DNA from: DASSFZ01 sp036514635
Lineage (GTDB): Bacteria; Chloroflexota; Anaerolineae; Fen-1058
Direction: 5' to 3'
DNA: 22,318 nt
NCBI GenBank assembly: GCA_036514635.1
Contig: DATBWU010000113.1
Location: forward strand, 1 to 22,318
In this document: positions 1 through 7,155 of the stretch, piece by piece
How the letters are laid out: the number at the start of each line of letters is the position of its first letter
How positions within the stretch are numbered: position 1 is the first letter of the stretch
The notes under the pieces: model-generated
Told to the model about the DNA's origin: nothing
Databases searched by the model: none
Seen by the model: the letters and a program-made list of their open reading frames with translations, nothing else
Translations under genes and position numbers: made by a program

Positions 1-101
1 AGGAGGCAAGAGGCAGGAGGCAGGAGGCAAGGGGCAGGAGGCAGGAGGCAAGGGGCAGGAGGCAGGAGGCAAGAGGCAAGACGCAAGGAAAGGAGCAAGG
101 C
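1..101. repeat. Degenerate heptamer tandem array (AGGAGGC type)
   Basis: Twelve consecutive 7-bp units run from base 1 to 84. Most read AGGAGGC, with the variants AAGAGGC, AAGGGGC and AAGACGC; two decayed units follow, up to the start codon at 102. The array touches the window edge and probably continues upstream. Its last copy merges into AGGAG, which lies at a suitable distance from the ATG and can act as the ribosome binding site. No promoter is recognisable inside it. Confidence 0.9.
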
Positions 102-1316
102 ATGTATATCTTCAAGGCCGCTGTGGTTGGTGCGGGCGCGATGGGGGCGGGGATTGCGCAGGTGATTTCTTACTCCGGCCTGCCGGTCGTGCTGAAGGAT
201 GTCGATCAGGCGATGCTCGATAAGGGGATGGCGCACATTCGCAAGATTTACCAGGGCCGCGTCGATAAGGGCAAGATGAGCGCGAGTGAGATGGACTCGA
301 AATTGTCGCTGGTCGTGCCCGCGCTCGACTATGGCGAGTTCGGCGACGTGGATGTTGTGATCGAAGCCGTGCCGGAGCGCATGGAGTTGAAGAAGAAGGT
401 CTTTGGCGAACTCGACTCGGTTTGCCCCGAGGGGACGATCTTCGCCAGCAATACCTCGGCGCTGTCGATCAGCGAGATGGGGCGCGCGACGAAGCGCCCA
501 CACAAGATGATCGGCATGCACTTTTTCAACCCGGCGCACGTGATGAAGCTGGTGGAGATCATTCGCGGCGAAGGCACTGACGAGGAAACCGTGCAAGACG
601 TGGTGACGTTTACCGAGTCGCTGCGCAAGATACCGGTCGTCGTCAAAGAGTGCCCCGGCTTCCTGGTGAATCGGCTGCTGATGCCGTATCTGAACGAGGC
701 GACGCTCGCGCTTCAAGAGGGCGCGGCGACGGCATCGGAAATCGATGCGGCGATGGTCGATTATGGCTGGCCCATGGGACCGTTCACGCTGATGGACTTC
801 CTCGGCCTCGACGTGTGCTACGAGGTCGGCCAGTATCTCGCAGCGCAGTACGGCGACCGGATGCAAGGCGCGATCCTGTTCGAGAAACTGGTGAAGGCGG
901 GGCGACTGGGCGAGAAGAGCGGCGCGGGCTTCTACGGCTACGGCGATCAGACCGACGAGCCGGTGAAGCAGATGATCGCCGAGATCAGCGGCGGGCGGAA
1001 ATCGAGCGAGTTCAGCCCGGAGCGCCTGATGTCCCCGATGCTCGACGAGGCCGCTCGCTGTGTGGAAGAGGGCATCGCCGATGTGCGCGATATCGACATG
1101 GCGATGATCGCCGGCACGGGCATGACGGTGAAGGGCGAGCGCATCGGCCCATTGGCGCTGGCGGACCAGATCGGCATCGACGTGCTGGTGGCCGGGCTTG
1201 AGACATTCGAGAAGGAATACGGTAAGCGCTTCCATCCGGCCGACCGGCTGTACGAGTTGATCAGAGAGGGCCGCACGGGTGAGAAAGTGCGAGCGGGCTT
1301 CCTTGAGTACGTGTGA
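102..1316 (+). CDS. 3-hydroxyacyl-CoA dehydrogenase, two C-terminal domains (FadJ/FadB dehydrogenase-half type)
   Basis: This is an NAD-dependent L-3-hydroxyacyl-CoA dehydrogenase, which oxidises 3-hydroxyacyl-CoA to 3-ketoacyl-CoA in beta-oxidation. The 404-aa product starts with a Rossmann fold (GAGAMG, residues 10-15; acidic D33 at the end of beta 2, as expected for NAD). It keeps the family's catalytic set: S116/N117 in the SNTS motif, H140 in GMHFFNP, E152 in KLVEII, and N190 in FLVNR. Two helical 3HCDH domains follow, at about 185-280 and 305-404. That doubled layout is typical of the dehydrogenase half of the multifunctional FadB/FadJ alpha subunit, whose hydratase half is here the separate next gene. 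AGGAG precedes the ATG. It is the first visible gene of the beta-oxidation operon; substrate chain length cannot be read from the sequence. Confidence 0.93.
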   Translation: MYIFKAAVVGAGAMGAGIAQVISYSGLPVVLKDVDQAMLDKGMAHIRKIYQGRVDKGKMSASEMDSKLSLVVPALDYGEFGDVDVVIEAVPERMELKKKVFGELDSVCPEGTIFASNTSALSISEMGRATKRPHKMIGMHFFNPAHVMKLVEIIRGEGTDEETVQDVVTFTESLRKIPVVVKECPGFLVNRLLMPYLNEATLALQEGAATASEIDAAMVDYGWPMGPFTLMDFLGLDVCYEVGQYLAAQYGDRMQGAILFEKLVKAGRLGEKSGAGFYGYGDQTDEPVKQMIAEISGGRKSSEFSPERLMSPMLDEAARCVEEGIADVRDIDMAMIAGTGMTVKGERIGPLALADQIGIDVLVAGLETFEKEYGKRFHPADRLYELIREGRTGEKVRAGFLEYV

Positions 1317-1361
1317 GCGCGAAGCGCCAGATGCCGCGTGATGTGACGATATGTGCATCGG

Positions 1362-1396
1362 CAATCTGCAATCAACAATCCGCAATCTGCAATCGG
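1362..1396. repeat. Heptamer array (CAATCNN type)
   Basis: Five perfectly phased 7-bp units, each CAATC plus two variable bases (TG, AA, CG, TG, GG), fill the gap before the hydratase gene. The final unit supplies the GGAG that serves as its ribosome binding site. A closely similar array lies at 22066-22100. Confidence 0.88.
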
Positions 1397-1404
1397 AGAT
1401 GAGC

Positions 1405-2193
1405 ATGGCCGACTTCATTCGATACACAATCGAGGATCGGGTTGCGACGCTGGTGATCGATCACCCACCGGTCAACGCGCTGAACCATCAAGCGCTGACG
1501 GAACTCAGCACGGCGATCGACGAATTGCTGGCGAATGCCGACGTGAAGGTGATCGTGATCACGGGCGGCGGGCAATTGGCTTTTGTAGCCGGGGCCGACA
1601 TCGGCGAGATCAACGAGATCGTCAAGGCGCAAGACTCGGGCGCCGCGCGCGCGATGATCGAGTTGGGCCAGAAGGTCTTCAACAAGATCGAGTCGTCGCA
1701 CAAGCCGGTGATTGCGGCGATCAACGGTGTGTGCCTGGGTGGCGGCCTGGAGCTGGCGATGGCGTGCCACATGCGCATCGCAGGCGACCGCGCTCGATTG
1801 GGACAGCCGGAGATCAACCTGGGCATCGTTCCCGGCTGGGGAGGCACGCAGCGTTTGCCGCGCATCGTCGGCCCGAGCAAAGCCACCGAGATAATCCTGA
1901 CCGGCGATCCGATCACGGCGCAGCAGGCAATGCAGCTGCGGCTGGTCAACATGGTCGTTCCGGGCGATCAGGTGGTGCGGCAGGCAAAGGGTGTAGCCGC
2001 GAAGATCGCCGGCAAGAGCGCGGTAGCCGTGTCGGCGGCGCTGGCGGCGATCGGCGGCGGCCTGGATGCCGACTTGCCCGCCGGGCTGGCGAAGGAGCGC
2101 GAGCAGTTCGTCAGACTGGCGGGCAGTGAAGATGTGCGCGAAGGCGTGGGTGCGTTCCTGGAGAAGCGGCCGCCACAGTTCAAAGACCGGTGA
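1405..2193 (+). CDS. Enoyl-CoA hydratase/isomerase (crotonase family)
   Basis: The 262-aa crotonase-fold enzyme hydrates trans-2-enoyl-CoA to 3-hydroxyacyl-CoA, the step before the dehydrogenase encoded just upstream. It shows the oxyanion-hole segments (AFVAGADI and CLGGGLELAM) and both catalytic glutamates of true hydratases: E116 in GGGLELAM and E136 in GQPEINLG, 20 residues apart as in rat mitochondrial hydratase. GIVPGWGGTQRL is also classical. The ATG at 1405 is preferred because GGAG (1394-1397) lies 7 nt upstream. An earlier in-frame ATG at 1351 would translate the heptamer array, and the one at 1399 sits too close to the Shine-Dalgarno sequence. The stop codon lies inside the following inverted repeat. 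Confidence 0.93.
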   Translation: MADFIRYTIEDRVATLVIDHPPVNALNHQALTELSTAIDELLANADVKVIVITGGGQLAFVAGADIGEINEIVKAQDSGAARAMIELGQKVFNKIESSHKPVIAAINGVCLGGGLELAMACHMRIAGDRARLGQPEINLGIVPGWGGTQRLPRIVGPSKATEIILTGDPITAQQAMQLRLVNMVVPGDQVVRQAKGVAAKIAGKSAVAVSAALAAIGGGLDADLPAGLAKEREQFVRLAGSEDVREGVGAFLEKRPPQFKDR

Positions 2194-2235
2194 CGAAGGA
2201 CGAAAGCGGTCGCCTCCGCCATTCGTCCTTCGTCA
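2191..2235. repeat. Inverted repeat built of GACGAAG-type heptamers
   Basis: TGACGAAGGACGAA (2191-2204) is repeated exactly as its reverse complement at 2222-2235. Only 17 nt separate the arms, including GCGG/CCGC, which can extend the stem. The TGA stop codon of the hydratase gene is the first three bases of the left arm. A longer relative lies at 5218-5311. It could form a strong mRNA hairpin between two operon genes; it has no T-tract, so it is not a typical terminator. Confidence 0.9.
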
Positions 2236-2250
2236 ATGTGGGAGTGTGCC

Positions 2251-3414
2251 ATGGACTTCTCCCTGAGTGAAGAGCAGCAGATGTTTCGTGGCTTGTTCGA
2301 CGACTTTGCACGGAAGGAAGTGGTGAAGGCCGCGGAGCAGGCAGACAAGGCTGAAGCGCCGCCACTCGAGCTGTTGAGGAAGGCGGCTGCACAAGGGTTC
2401 CTCGGTGGGCCGATTCCCGAAAATTATGGCGGCGCGGGCCTCGATCACGTTTCGTATGCGCTCTTGCTCGAGTCGATCGCGCGTGAATGTTTGTCCACGG
2501 CGACGATCATCGCTTCGCACACCAGCCTGGTGGCGGAGACGATCCTGGCCTATGCGACGGATGCGCAGAGGGAGCGCTGGCTGCCGGCGCTGGCCTCGGG
2601 CCAGGCGCTCGGTGCATTTGCCATGACCGAACCTGACGCCGGATCCGATCCCTCCCGCATCGCGACGCGCGCCGACAAGGGTGGCGACGCGTATATCCTG
2701 AACGGCGTGAAGTCGTGGGTTGGCAATGGCGCGATGGCAGGGTTGCTGCTCGTGGTCGCCTCGACGGATCCAAAAGCGGACGGCAAGGGCTTGTCGGCGT
2801 TCCTCGTCGATGCGGGAGCGCCGGGTGTGAAGATCGGGCATCGCGAGCCGACGATGGGGCTGCGCGGCCTGCCAATCAACACGATCTATTTCGACGGCGT
2901 GCGTGTGCCGGAAGCCGATCGGCTGGGCGCAGACGGGCAGGGGCTGTCGATCGGGTCGCAGGCCGTTGTCCACATGCGGCTGGCGCTTGGTGCGGCGGCG
3001 CTGGGCTGTGCCGAGGGCGCGCTCGAGCTGGGCCGGAAGTTCGCGATCGAGCGCAAGCAGTTCGGCGTGCCGATTGCGGCCAAGCAGGCGATCGGCAACA
3101 CCTTCGCCGAATCGAAAGCCGACATCGAAGCGCTGCGCGGACTGGTGATGCGCGCGGCATGGCTGTCCGACGAAAAACAAGACACGCGCGAGGCCGTTGC
3201 CATGTGCAAGCTGGTCGGCGCACGGGTGGCGCGCGATGTGGCGAATCGTATGTTGCAAGTGCATGGCGGCTATGGCTTCAGCGACGAGTACGCGATCTCC
3301 CGCGTGTATCGCGATGCGCGCGCGCTGGACCTGATCGGCGGCACGGGGCAGATGCAGCGCGTGGCGTTGTGGCAGAGTGTCTTCGCCGGCACGGGAGTGC
3401 AGATTACGCCATGA
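2251..3414 (+). CDS. Acyl-CoA dehydrogenase family protein, catalytic Glu replaced
   Basis: The 387-aa flavoprotein has the full acyl-CoA dehydrogenase layout: N-terminal helices (MDFSLSEEQQMFR), a middle beta domain with the FAD/substrate signature AMTEPDAGSD, and a C-terminal helical domain with RKQFGVPI and QVHGGYGF. The family normally forms a trans-2 double bond in acyl-CoA and passes electrons to ETF. The usual base, the Glu of the (Y/F)EGT motif, is Gly here (G363 in IGGTGQMQR). The alternative Glu of the isovaleryl/long-chain type before the helix-G arginine is also absent (M242-R243). The reaction is therefore uncertain. The ATG at 2251 follows GGGAG by 6 nt; the in-frame ATG at 2236 abuts the repeat and lacks a binding site. 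It overlaps the next gene by 4 bp (ATGA). Confidence 0.88.
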   Translation: MDFSLSEEQQMFRGLFDDFARKEVVKAAEQADKAEAPPLELLRKAAAQGFLGGPIPENYGGAGLDHVSYALLLESIARECLSTATIIASHTSLVAETILAYATDAQRERWLPALASGQALGAFAMTEPDAGSDPSRIATRADKGGDAYILNGVKSWVGNGAMAGLLLVVASTDPKADGKGLSAFLVDAGAPGVKIGHREPTMGLRGLPINTIYFDGVRVPEADRLGADGQGLSIGSQAVVHMRLALGAAALGCAEGALELGRKFAIERKQFGVPIAAKQAIGNTFAESKADIEALRGLVMRAAWLSDEKQDTREAVAMCKLVGARVARDVANRMLQVHGGYGFSDEYAISRVYRDARALDLIGGTGQMQRVALWQSVFAGTGVQITP

Positions 3415-4025
3415 GCCAGCGAATCGAGCGCACGCGCCAGATCGTAGGATTTGTCATCTCGCAGATCATCAACGTGCCGTTCGTGGCCGGTGCGGCGATC
3501 ACGCTGCTCCTGTTCAGCCTGCGCCCCGACGTGCCGCAGCGTCTGCTCGGCTGGGGCGTGGCGCTGATCTTTCTCACGGTCATCCCGGCGCTCAGCCTGC
3601 TGTTCTACATACCGCGCCGCAACGAACCCTGGGTCTCGACTGAGCGCCGCCAGCGCGTGATGAGCTTCGTGTTCATGGCCGTCAGCTATCCGGTTGGCTT
3701 TGTGGTTCTGAAGATTGTGCAAGCGCCGCCGATCTTCGAGGCCATCATGCTGACCTATGTGATCGTGGTGCTGGCGCTGATCGGCGTGAATCTGTTCTTC
3801 AAGGCCAGCGGTCATGCAGCGGGCGTGGCCGGGCCGGTTACCGCGTTGATCTACTTTTATGGCCTGATCGCCACACCCCTGATCGCCCTGATCCCGCTGA
3901 CGATGTGGGCGCGGGTCAAGGCGAAAGGCCACACGCTGGGCCAGACGATCGCCGGCGCGCTGTTGTCGGCGGGCGTGACCATACTGGTGCTGTTCCTCTA
4001 TGGCTTTCGGCCGGGCGCGTTTTGA
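3411..4025 (+). CDS. PAP2-like polytopic membrane protein
   Basis: The 204-aa hydrophobic protein has about six membrane segments (roughly 12-35, 45-66, 83-101, 111-129, 140-164 and 179-198). SGH at 133-135 and R168-x5-H174-x3-Q178 resemble motifs 2 and 3 of the PAP2/phosphatidate phosphatase superfamily (PSGH and SRx5Hx3D), with Gln in place of the final Asp. VSTERRQR (75-82) may be a degenerate first motif. If active it would dephosphorylate a lipid phosphate; the altered residue leaves that open. The start at 3411 overlaps the preceding stop (ATGA), which implies translational coupling. The frame is open far upstream, but that part is only a shadow of the dehydrogenase gene. Its place between two acyl-CoA dehydrogenase genes is unusual. 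Confidence 0.65.
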   Translation: MSQRIERTRQIVGFVISQIINVPFVAGAAITLLLFSLRPDVPQRLLGWGVALIFLTVIPALSLLFYIPRRNEPWVSTERRQRVMSFVFMAVSYPVGFVVLKIVQAPPIFEAIMLTYVIVVLALIGVNLFFKASGHAAGVAGPVTALIYFYGLIATPLIALIPLTMWARVKAKGHTLGQTIAGALLSAGVTILVLFLYGFRPGAF

Positions 4026-4047
4026 GCGAGCGAAGGGGATGTAGACT

Positions 4048-5214
4048 ATGGACTTCGAATTTTCACGAGAGCATCAGGCGCTGCGGAAACTGGTGCGCGA
4101 GTTTGCCGAGGAAGAGATCAAGCCGATCGTGAAGCGGGCCGATCGCGAGAGCAAGCCGCCGATGGACGTGGTCAAAAAAGCGGCGGAGATTGGCCTATTG
4201 GGGGCGCCGATCCCGCGTGAGTATGGCGGACTGGGCGCGGGCGAAACCGGTTACTGCATCTTGATGGAAGAGCTGGGCCGGGTTGATACGAGTGTGACGA
4301 CGATCGTCGGCGCGCATATCGGCCTGGGCGAGATGTCGATCTACCTGGGCGGCGACAAGCGCATCCGCGAGACGTATCTGCCCGACCTGTGCGCCGGGAG
4401 GAAGTTCGCCGCGTTCGCGTTGACCGAGCCGAATGCCGGTTCCGATGCCGCTTCGATCAAGCTGCGCGCCACGCGTGAAGGCGACTCGTATATCCTCGAC
4501 GGACAGAAGATGTGGATCACCAACGGCCCGATCGCGGATGTGATGAGCGTCCTTGCCATCACCGACCCGGCGCTCGGCGCGCGCGGCGGAGCGACTGCGT
4601 TTGTGGTCGAGACGCAGGGGGAAGGTTTCAAGGCGGGCAAGTACGAGCACAAGATGGGCCTGCACGGCTCGCCGACCTCGGCCATCACGTTCGACAATTT
4701 TCGCGTGCCGCAGACGAACGTGCTGGGGCAGGTGGGCCTGGGCTTTGTCGTGTTCATGCAGACGCTCGACATCGGGCGCGTGTCGCTCGGCGCGGCGACG
4801 CTGGGCGGCGCGCAGGCTGCGCTTCAGGCGGCGCTGGACTGGGCCAAGTTGCGCGAGCAGTTCGGCCGCCCCATCGCGCAGATGCAGAGCATCCAGTTCA
4901 TGATCGCCGATATGGCCGCCGAGATCGAGGCGCTGCGCTCGCTGGTGTATCGCACGGCGTGGCTGGTCGATCAGGGCAAGCCGTTCGTCAAAGAAGCCGG
5001 CATGTGCAAGCTGCTCGGCTCGGAGATCGGTTCGCGCTGTATCGACCGTGTGGTGCAGATTCACGGCGCGCTGGGCTACAGTCGTGACTTCGATGTCGAG
5101 CGAGGCTTCCGCGACGCGCGCATCGCCGAGATTTTCGAGGGCACGAACGAGATTCAGCGCATTCTGATTGCCGAGCAGATGTTCCGAGAGGTCGGCGTCC
5201 GCATTAGGCCGTGA
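4048..5214 (+). CDS. Acyl-CoA dehydrogenase (complete active site)
   Basis: The 388-aa enzyme catalyses FAD-dependent alpha,beta-dehydrogenation of acyl-CoA, with electrons passing to the ETF encoded downstream. Visible motifs are LTEPNAGSD in the FAD-binding beta domain, KMWITNGPIAD, REQFGRPIAQMQ, QIHGALGYSRDFDVER and FEGTNEIQR, with the catalytic base E364 in place (contrast the paralogue at 2251-3414). The length is that of short/medium/branched-chain members, and residues alone do not set chain specificity. AAGGGGA (4033-4039) lies 8 nt before the ATG. The gap to the membrane-protein gene is 22 bp, so the genes are very likely co-transcribed. Confidence 0.94.
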   Translation: MDFEFSREHQALRKLVREFAEEEIKPIVKRADRESKPPMDVVKKAAEIGLLGAPIPREYGGLGAGETGYCILMEELGRVDTSVTTIVGAHIGLGEMSIYLGGDKRIRETYLPDLCAGRKFAAFALTEPNAGSDAASIKLRATREGDSYILDGQKMWITNGPIADVMSVLAITDPALGARGGATAFVVETQGEGFKAGKYEHKMGLHGSPTSAITFDNFRVPQTNVLGQVGLGFVVFMQTLDIGRVSLGAATLGGAQAALQAALDWAKLREQFGRPIAQMQSIQFMIADMAAEIEALRSLVYRTAWLVDQGKPFVKEAGMCKLLGSEIGSRCIDRVVQIHGALGYSRDFDVERGFRDARIAEIFEGTNEIQRILIAEQMFREVGVRIRP

Positions 5215-5217
5215 GGG

Positions 5218-5311
5218 TGACGAAGGACGAATGACCGAGGCCGAAGGACCAATGACGAACACAATCGCCTTTCGTCCTCCGCTTTCGTCCTTCGTCTTTT
5301 GTCCTTCGTCA
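5218..5311. repeat. Palindromic heptamer array (GACGAAG / CTTCGTC)
   Basis: The left half is six phased units (GACGAAG, GACGAAT, GACCGAG, GCCGAAG, GACCAAT, GACGAAC; 5219-5260). The right half repeats the complementary 7-mer CTTCGTC with variants (5283-5310). The outer 14 bp (5218-5231 and 5298-5311) are inverted copies with one mismatch, and match the arms at 2191-2235. Both elements end in CCTTCGTCAATG. No T-tract or promoter is seen; it lies between the acyl-CoA dehydrogenase and etfB genes. Confidence 0.88.
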
Positions 5312-5330
5312 ATGAAGGAGAGATCCGTCC

Positions 5331-6113
5331 ATGAGAATCATCGTCTGTATCAAACAGGTTCTCGATCCGCGCGGGATGACGGTGAACCGCAAGGCCGAGA
5401 AGGTCTTGGTCAACCGCGAGGAGTATATTCTCGACCCGGCCAGCAAGGCCGCACTGGTGGCGGCGGCTTCGATCAAAGCGGCGTTTGCAGCGTCGAATGG
5501 CTCTCATCCCCCGGAGATCGTGGCTGTGTCGCTTGGCCCCGATCGCGTGGACGATGCGCTGCGCGAAGCGATGGCCTTCGGCGCGGATCGGGCAATTCTG
5601 CTGAAAGACGCTGCCTTTGAGAAAGCCGATGCTTTTGTCACAGCGAACGCGCTGGCGGCGGCGATTCGCCAGGTGGGCGACTTCGATCTCATTCTGCTCG
5701 GCGCACGATCGCTCGATACCGGATCAGGCGAGATGGCGGGTCGGCTGGCGGAAGCGCTGGATTTGCTGCAAATCGCGGAAGCGGTATCGCTTGAAACGAG
5801 AGACGGTGCGGCCATTGCCGTTTGCGCGGTGGCCGAGTCGTTCGTGCAGGTGCAGGTGAGTTTACCGGCTGTCGTGTCGCTCGCCGCCGATGCATTCGAC
5901 GCCGGCCATCCGAACGGCTGGCGGTTGATGGATGCCTACAAGAAATGGTCGGTCGAGATGTGGAACGCGGGCGAACTTGGCCTAAGCGCAGACGATTTGA
6001 AACCGATGGTCGTAAAGAAAGAAGATGCCTTCCCGCCAGAACGGCAACGGGGCACGCGCGTGACAGATGTGAACGAACTGGTCACGTTGCTGAAGCGCGA
6101 GCGAGTGATTTGA
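5331..6113 (+). CDS. etfB: Electron transfer flavoprotein, beta subunit
   Basis: The 260-aa protein is the beta subunit of the ETF heterodimer, which collects electrons from acyl-CoA dehydrogenases and carries them to the quinone pool through ETF:quinone oxidoreductase. Typical features are MRIIVCIKQVLDP at the N-terminus, NREEYILDP, SLGPDRVDDALREAMAFGADRAILL, and the nucleotide-binding stretch GARSLDTGSGEMAGRLAE (about 124-141). That site holds AMP in ordinary ETFs and a second FAD in bifurcating ones; I cannot tell which applies. GAAGGAGAG precedes the ATG. The gene is separated from etfA by 19 bp. Confidence 0.93.
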   Translation: MRIIVCIKQVLDPRGMTVNRKAEKVLVNREEYILDPASKAALVAAASIKAAFAASNGSHPPEIVAVSLGPDRVDDALREAMAFGADRAILLKDAAFEKADAFVTANALAAAIRQVGDFDLILLGARSLDTGSGEMAGRLAEALDLLQIAEAVSLETRDGAAIAVCAVAESFVQVQVSLPAVVSLAADAFDAGHPNGWRLMDAYKKWSVEMWNAGELGLSADDLKPMVVKKEDAFPPERQRGTRVTDVNELVTLLKRERVI

Positions 6114-6132
6114 GTGCGGGAGTGTGAGAGCC

Positions 6133-7155
6133 ATGACGAAACTGACGCTGCAAGAGACACCTCACGATATTTGGGTCGTAGCCGAATTGAAGGATGGAAC
6201 GCCTACGCCATTGACGCTGGAGCTGACGTACGGCGCACGTATGGTCGCCGATATGATGGGTTTCTACGTGAAAGCCGCCGTGCTGGGCAGTGGATTGCCG
6301 GACGTGTCCGGTGCGTTGATCCAGGCAGGAGCGGATCGCGTGTATGTGCTCGATCATCCGGCATTGTCGGCGACGGGAGTCGCCTCTCACGCCTGGTTGG
6401 AGGCGCTGAGTGATATGTTTATGGCCCAGTCGCCGGAGTTCGTCCTGTTCGGTGCGACGCCGATGGGCGAGGCCCTTGCGCCTCGACTGGCGCAGCGCTT
6501 CGGCGGCGGCTTGATCGCGCGCTGCCTGTCGCTGAGGGTCGATGATTTTGATCGAGCATTCGTCGGTAAGCGGACTGTTTACGGCGGCGAGTATTACGAG
6601 GTCGTCGCCACATCCGGCCCGGCCCCGCAATTCGCCACCGTGTTGCCGGATTGCTTCGGGCCGCCGTATCTGGATGCGTCGCGGCTCGGGGAAACCGAGA
6701 AGGTGGAGGTGAAAGTCGGCGACGGGAGTCGCTTCTCACGGCTAGAGGTTGTTGAGTTTCAGATGCCCAGGCCAAAGCTCAAGACGGCGCGACGGATCGT
6801 ATCGGTCGGGCGGCAGGTGGGCGACGTGGAGGCGGCGAAGCAGTTGGCTGCGGCAATCGGCGCGGAGTTTGCCGGCGCGCGCGAGGCGATTGACGAAGGT
6901 TACATCGACGAGCCGCAAGTGGTCGGCATCACGGGCGCGCGCGTGTCGCCCGATCTGTACATCGCGCTGGGCATTCGCGGCGATACGCAACACGCATTCG
7001 GCATTCAAGATGCGCGCTTCGTCGTGGCCGTGCATCCCGATCCCAACGCGCCGATCTTCAAGCAGGCGGATGTGGGGATGGTGGGCGATCCGGCGATAGT
7101 GGCCGAAGAGCTGCGGAAGAAGGTATCTTTAATTGGCGTCACGCCAGGGCGATGA
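6133..7155 (+). CDS. etfA: Electron transfer flavoprotein, alpha subunit
   Basis: The 340-aa FAD-binding alpha subunit of ETF has an N-terminal alpha/beta domain (to about 205) and a C-terminal FAD domain: SVGRQVGD at 224-231, then ITGARVSPDLYIALGIRGD, QHAFGIQDARFVVAVHPDP and NAPIFKQADVGMVGDPA. The FAD loop usually written GISGAIQH reads GIRGDTQH here (R282, D284 and T285 replace Ser, Ala and Ile), and the preceding QTGK motif reads ITGA. The ATG at 6133 is 10 nt after GGGAG; an in-frame GTG at 6124 is only 1 nt after it. The stop overlaps the convergent desaturase remnant by 17 bp (7139-7155). No ETF:quinone oxidoreductase gene follows. Confidence 0.92.
   Translation: MTKLTLQETPHDIWVVAELKDGTPTPLTLELTYGARMVADMMGFYVKAAVLGSGLPDVSGALIQAGADRVYVLDHPALSATGVASHAWLEALSDMFMAQSPEFVLFGATPMGEALAPRLAQRFGGGLIARCLSLRVDDFDRAFVGKRTVYGGEYYEVVATSGPAPQFATVLPDCFGPPYLDASRLGETEKVEVKVGDGSRFSRLEVVEFQMPRPKLKTARRIVSVGRQVGDVEAAKQLAAAIGAEFAGAREAIDEGYIDEPQVVGITGARVSPDLYIALGIRGDTQHAFGIQDARFVVAVHPDPNAPIFKQADVGMVGDPAIVAEELRKKVSLIGVTPGR

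Noticed and set aside
1..101. CRISPR-like array
   Set aside because: The repeats are 7 bp and contiguous, without spacers, and there are no cas genes.
1351..1404. Earlier start for the enoyl-CoA hydratase
   Set aside because: It would translate the CAATCNN heptamers and has no Shine-Dalgarno sequence; the crotonase fold begins right after 1405.
2233..3264. Long open frame on the minus strand opposite the first acyl-CoA dehydrogenase
   Set aside because: It mirrors the codon structure of a GC-rich gene and encodes Arg/His/Gln-rich sequence without any recognisable domain. The same applies to 4195-5262 opposite the second dehydrogenase.
2715..3410. Upstream extension of the PAP2-like frame (would give a 436-aa protein)
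   Set aside because: The extension lies entirely within the acyl-CoA dehydrogenase gene in another frame and is Arg/Gly/Ala-rich with no family features; the coupled ATG at 3411 starts the real membrane protein.
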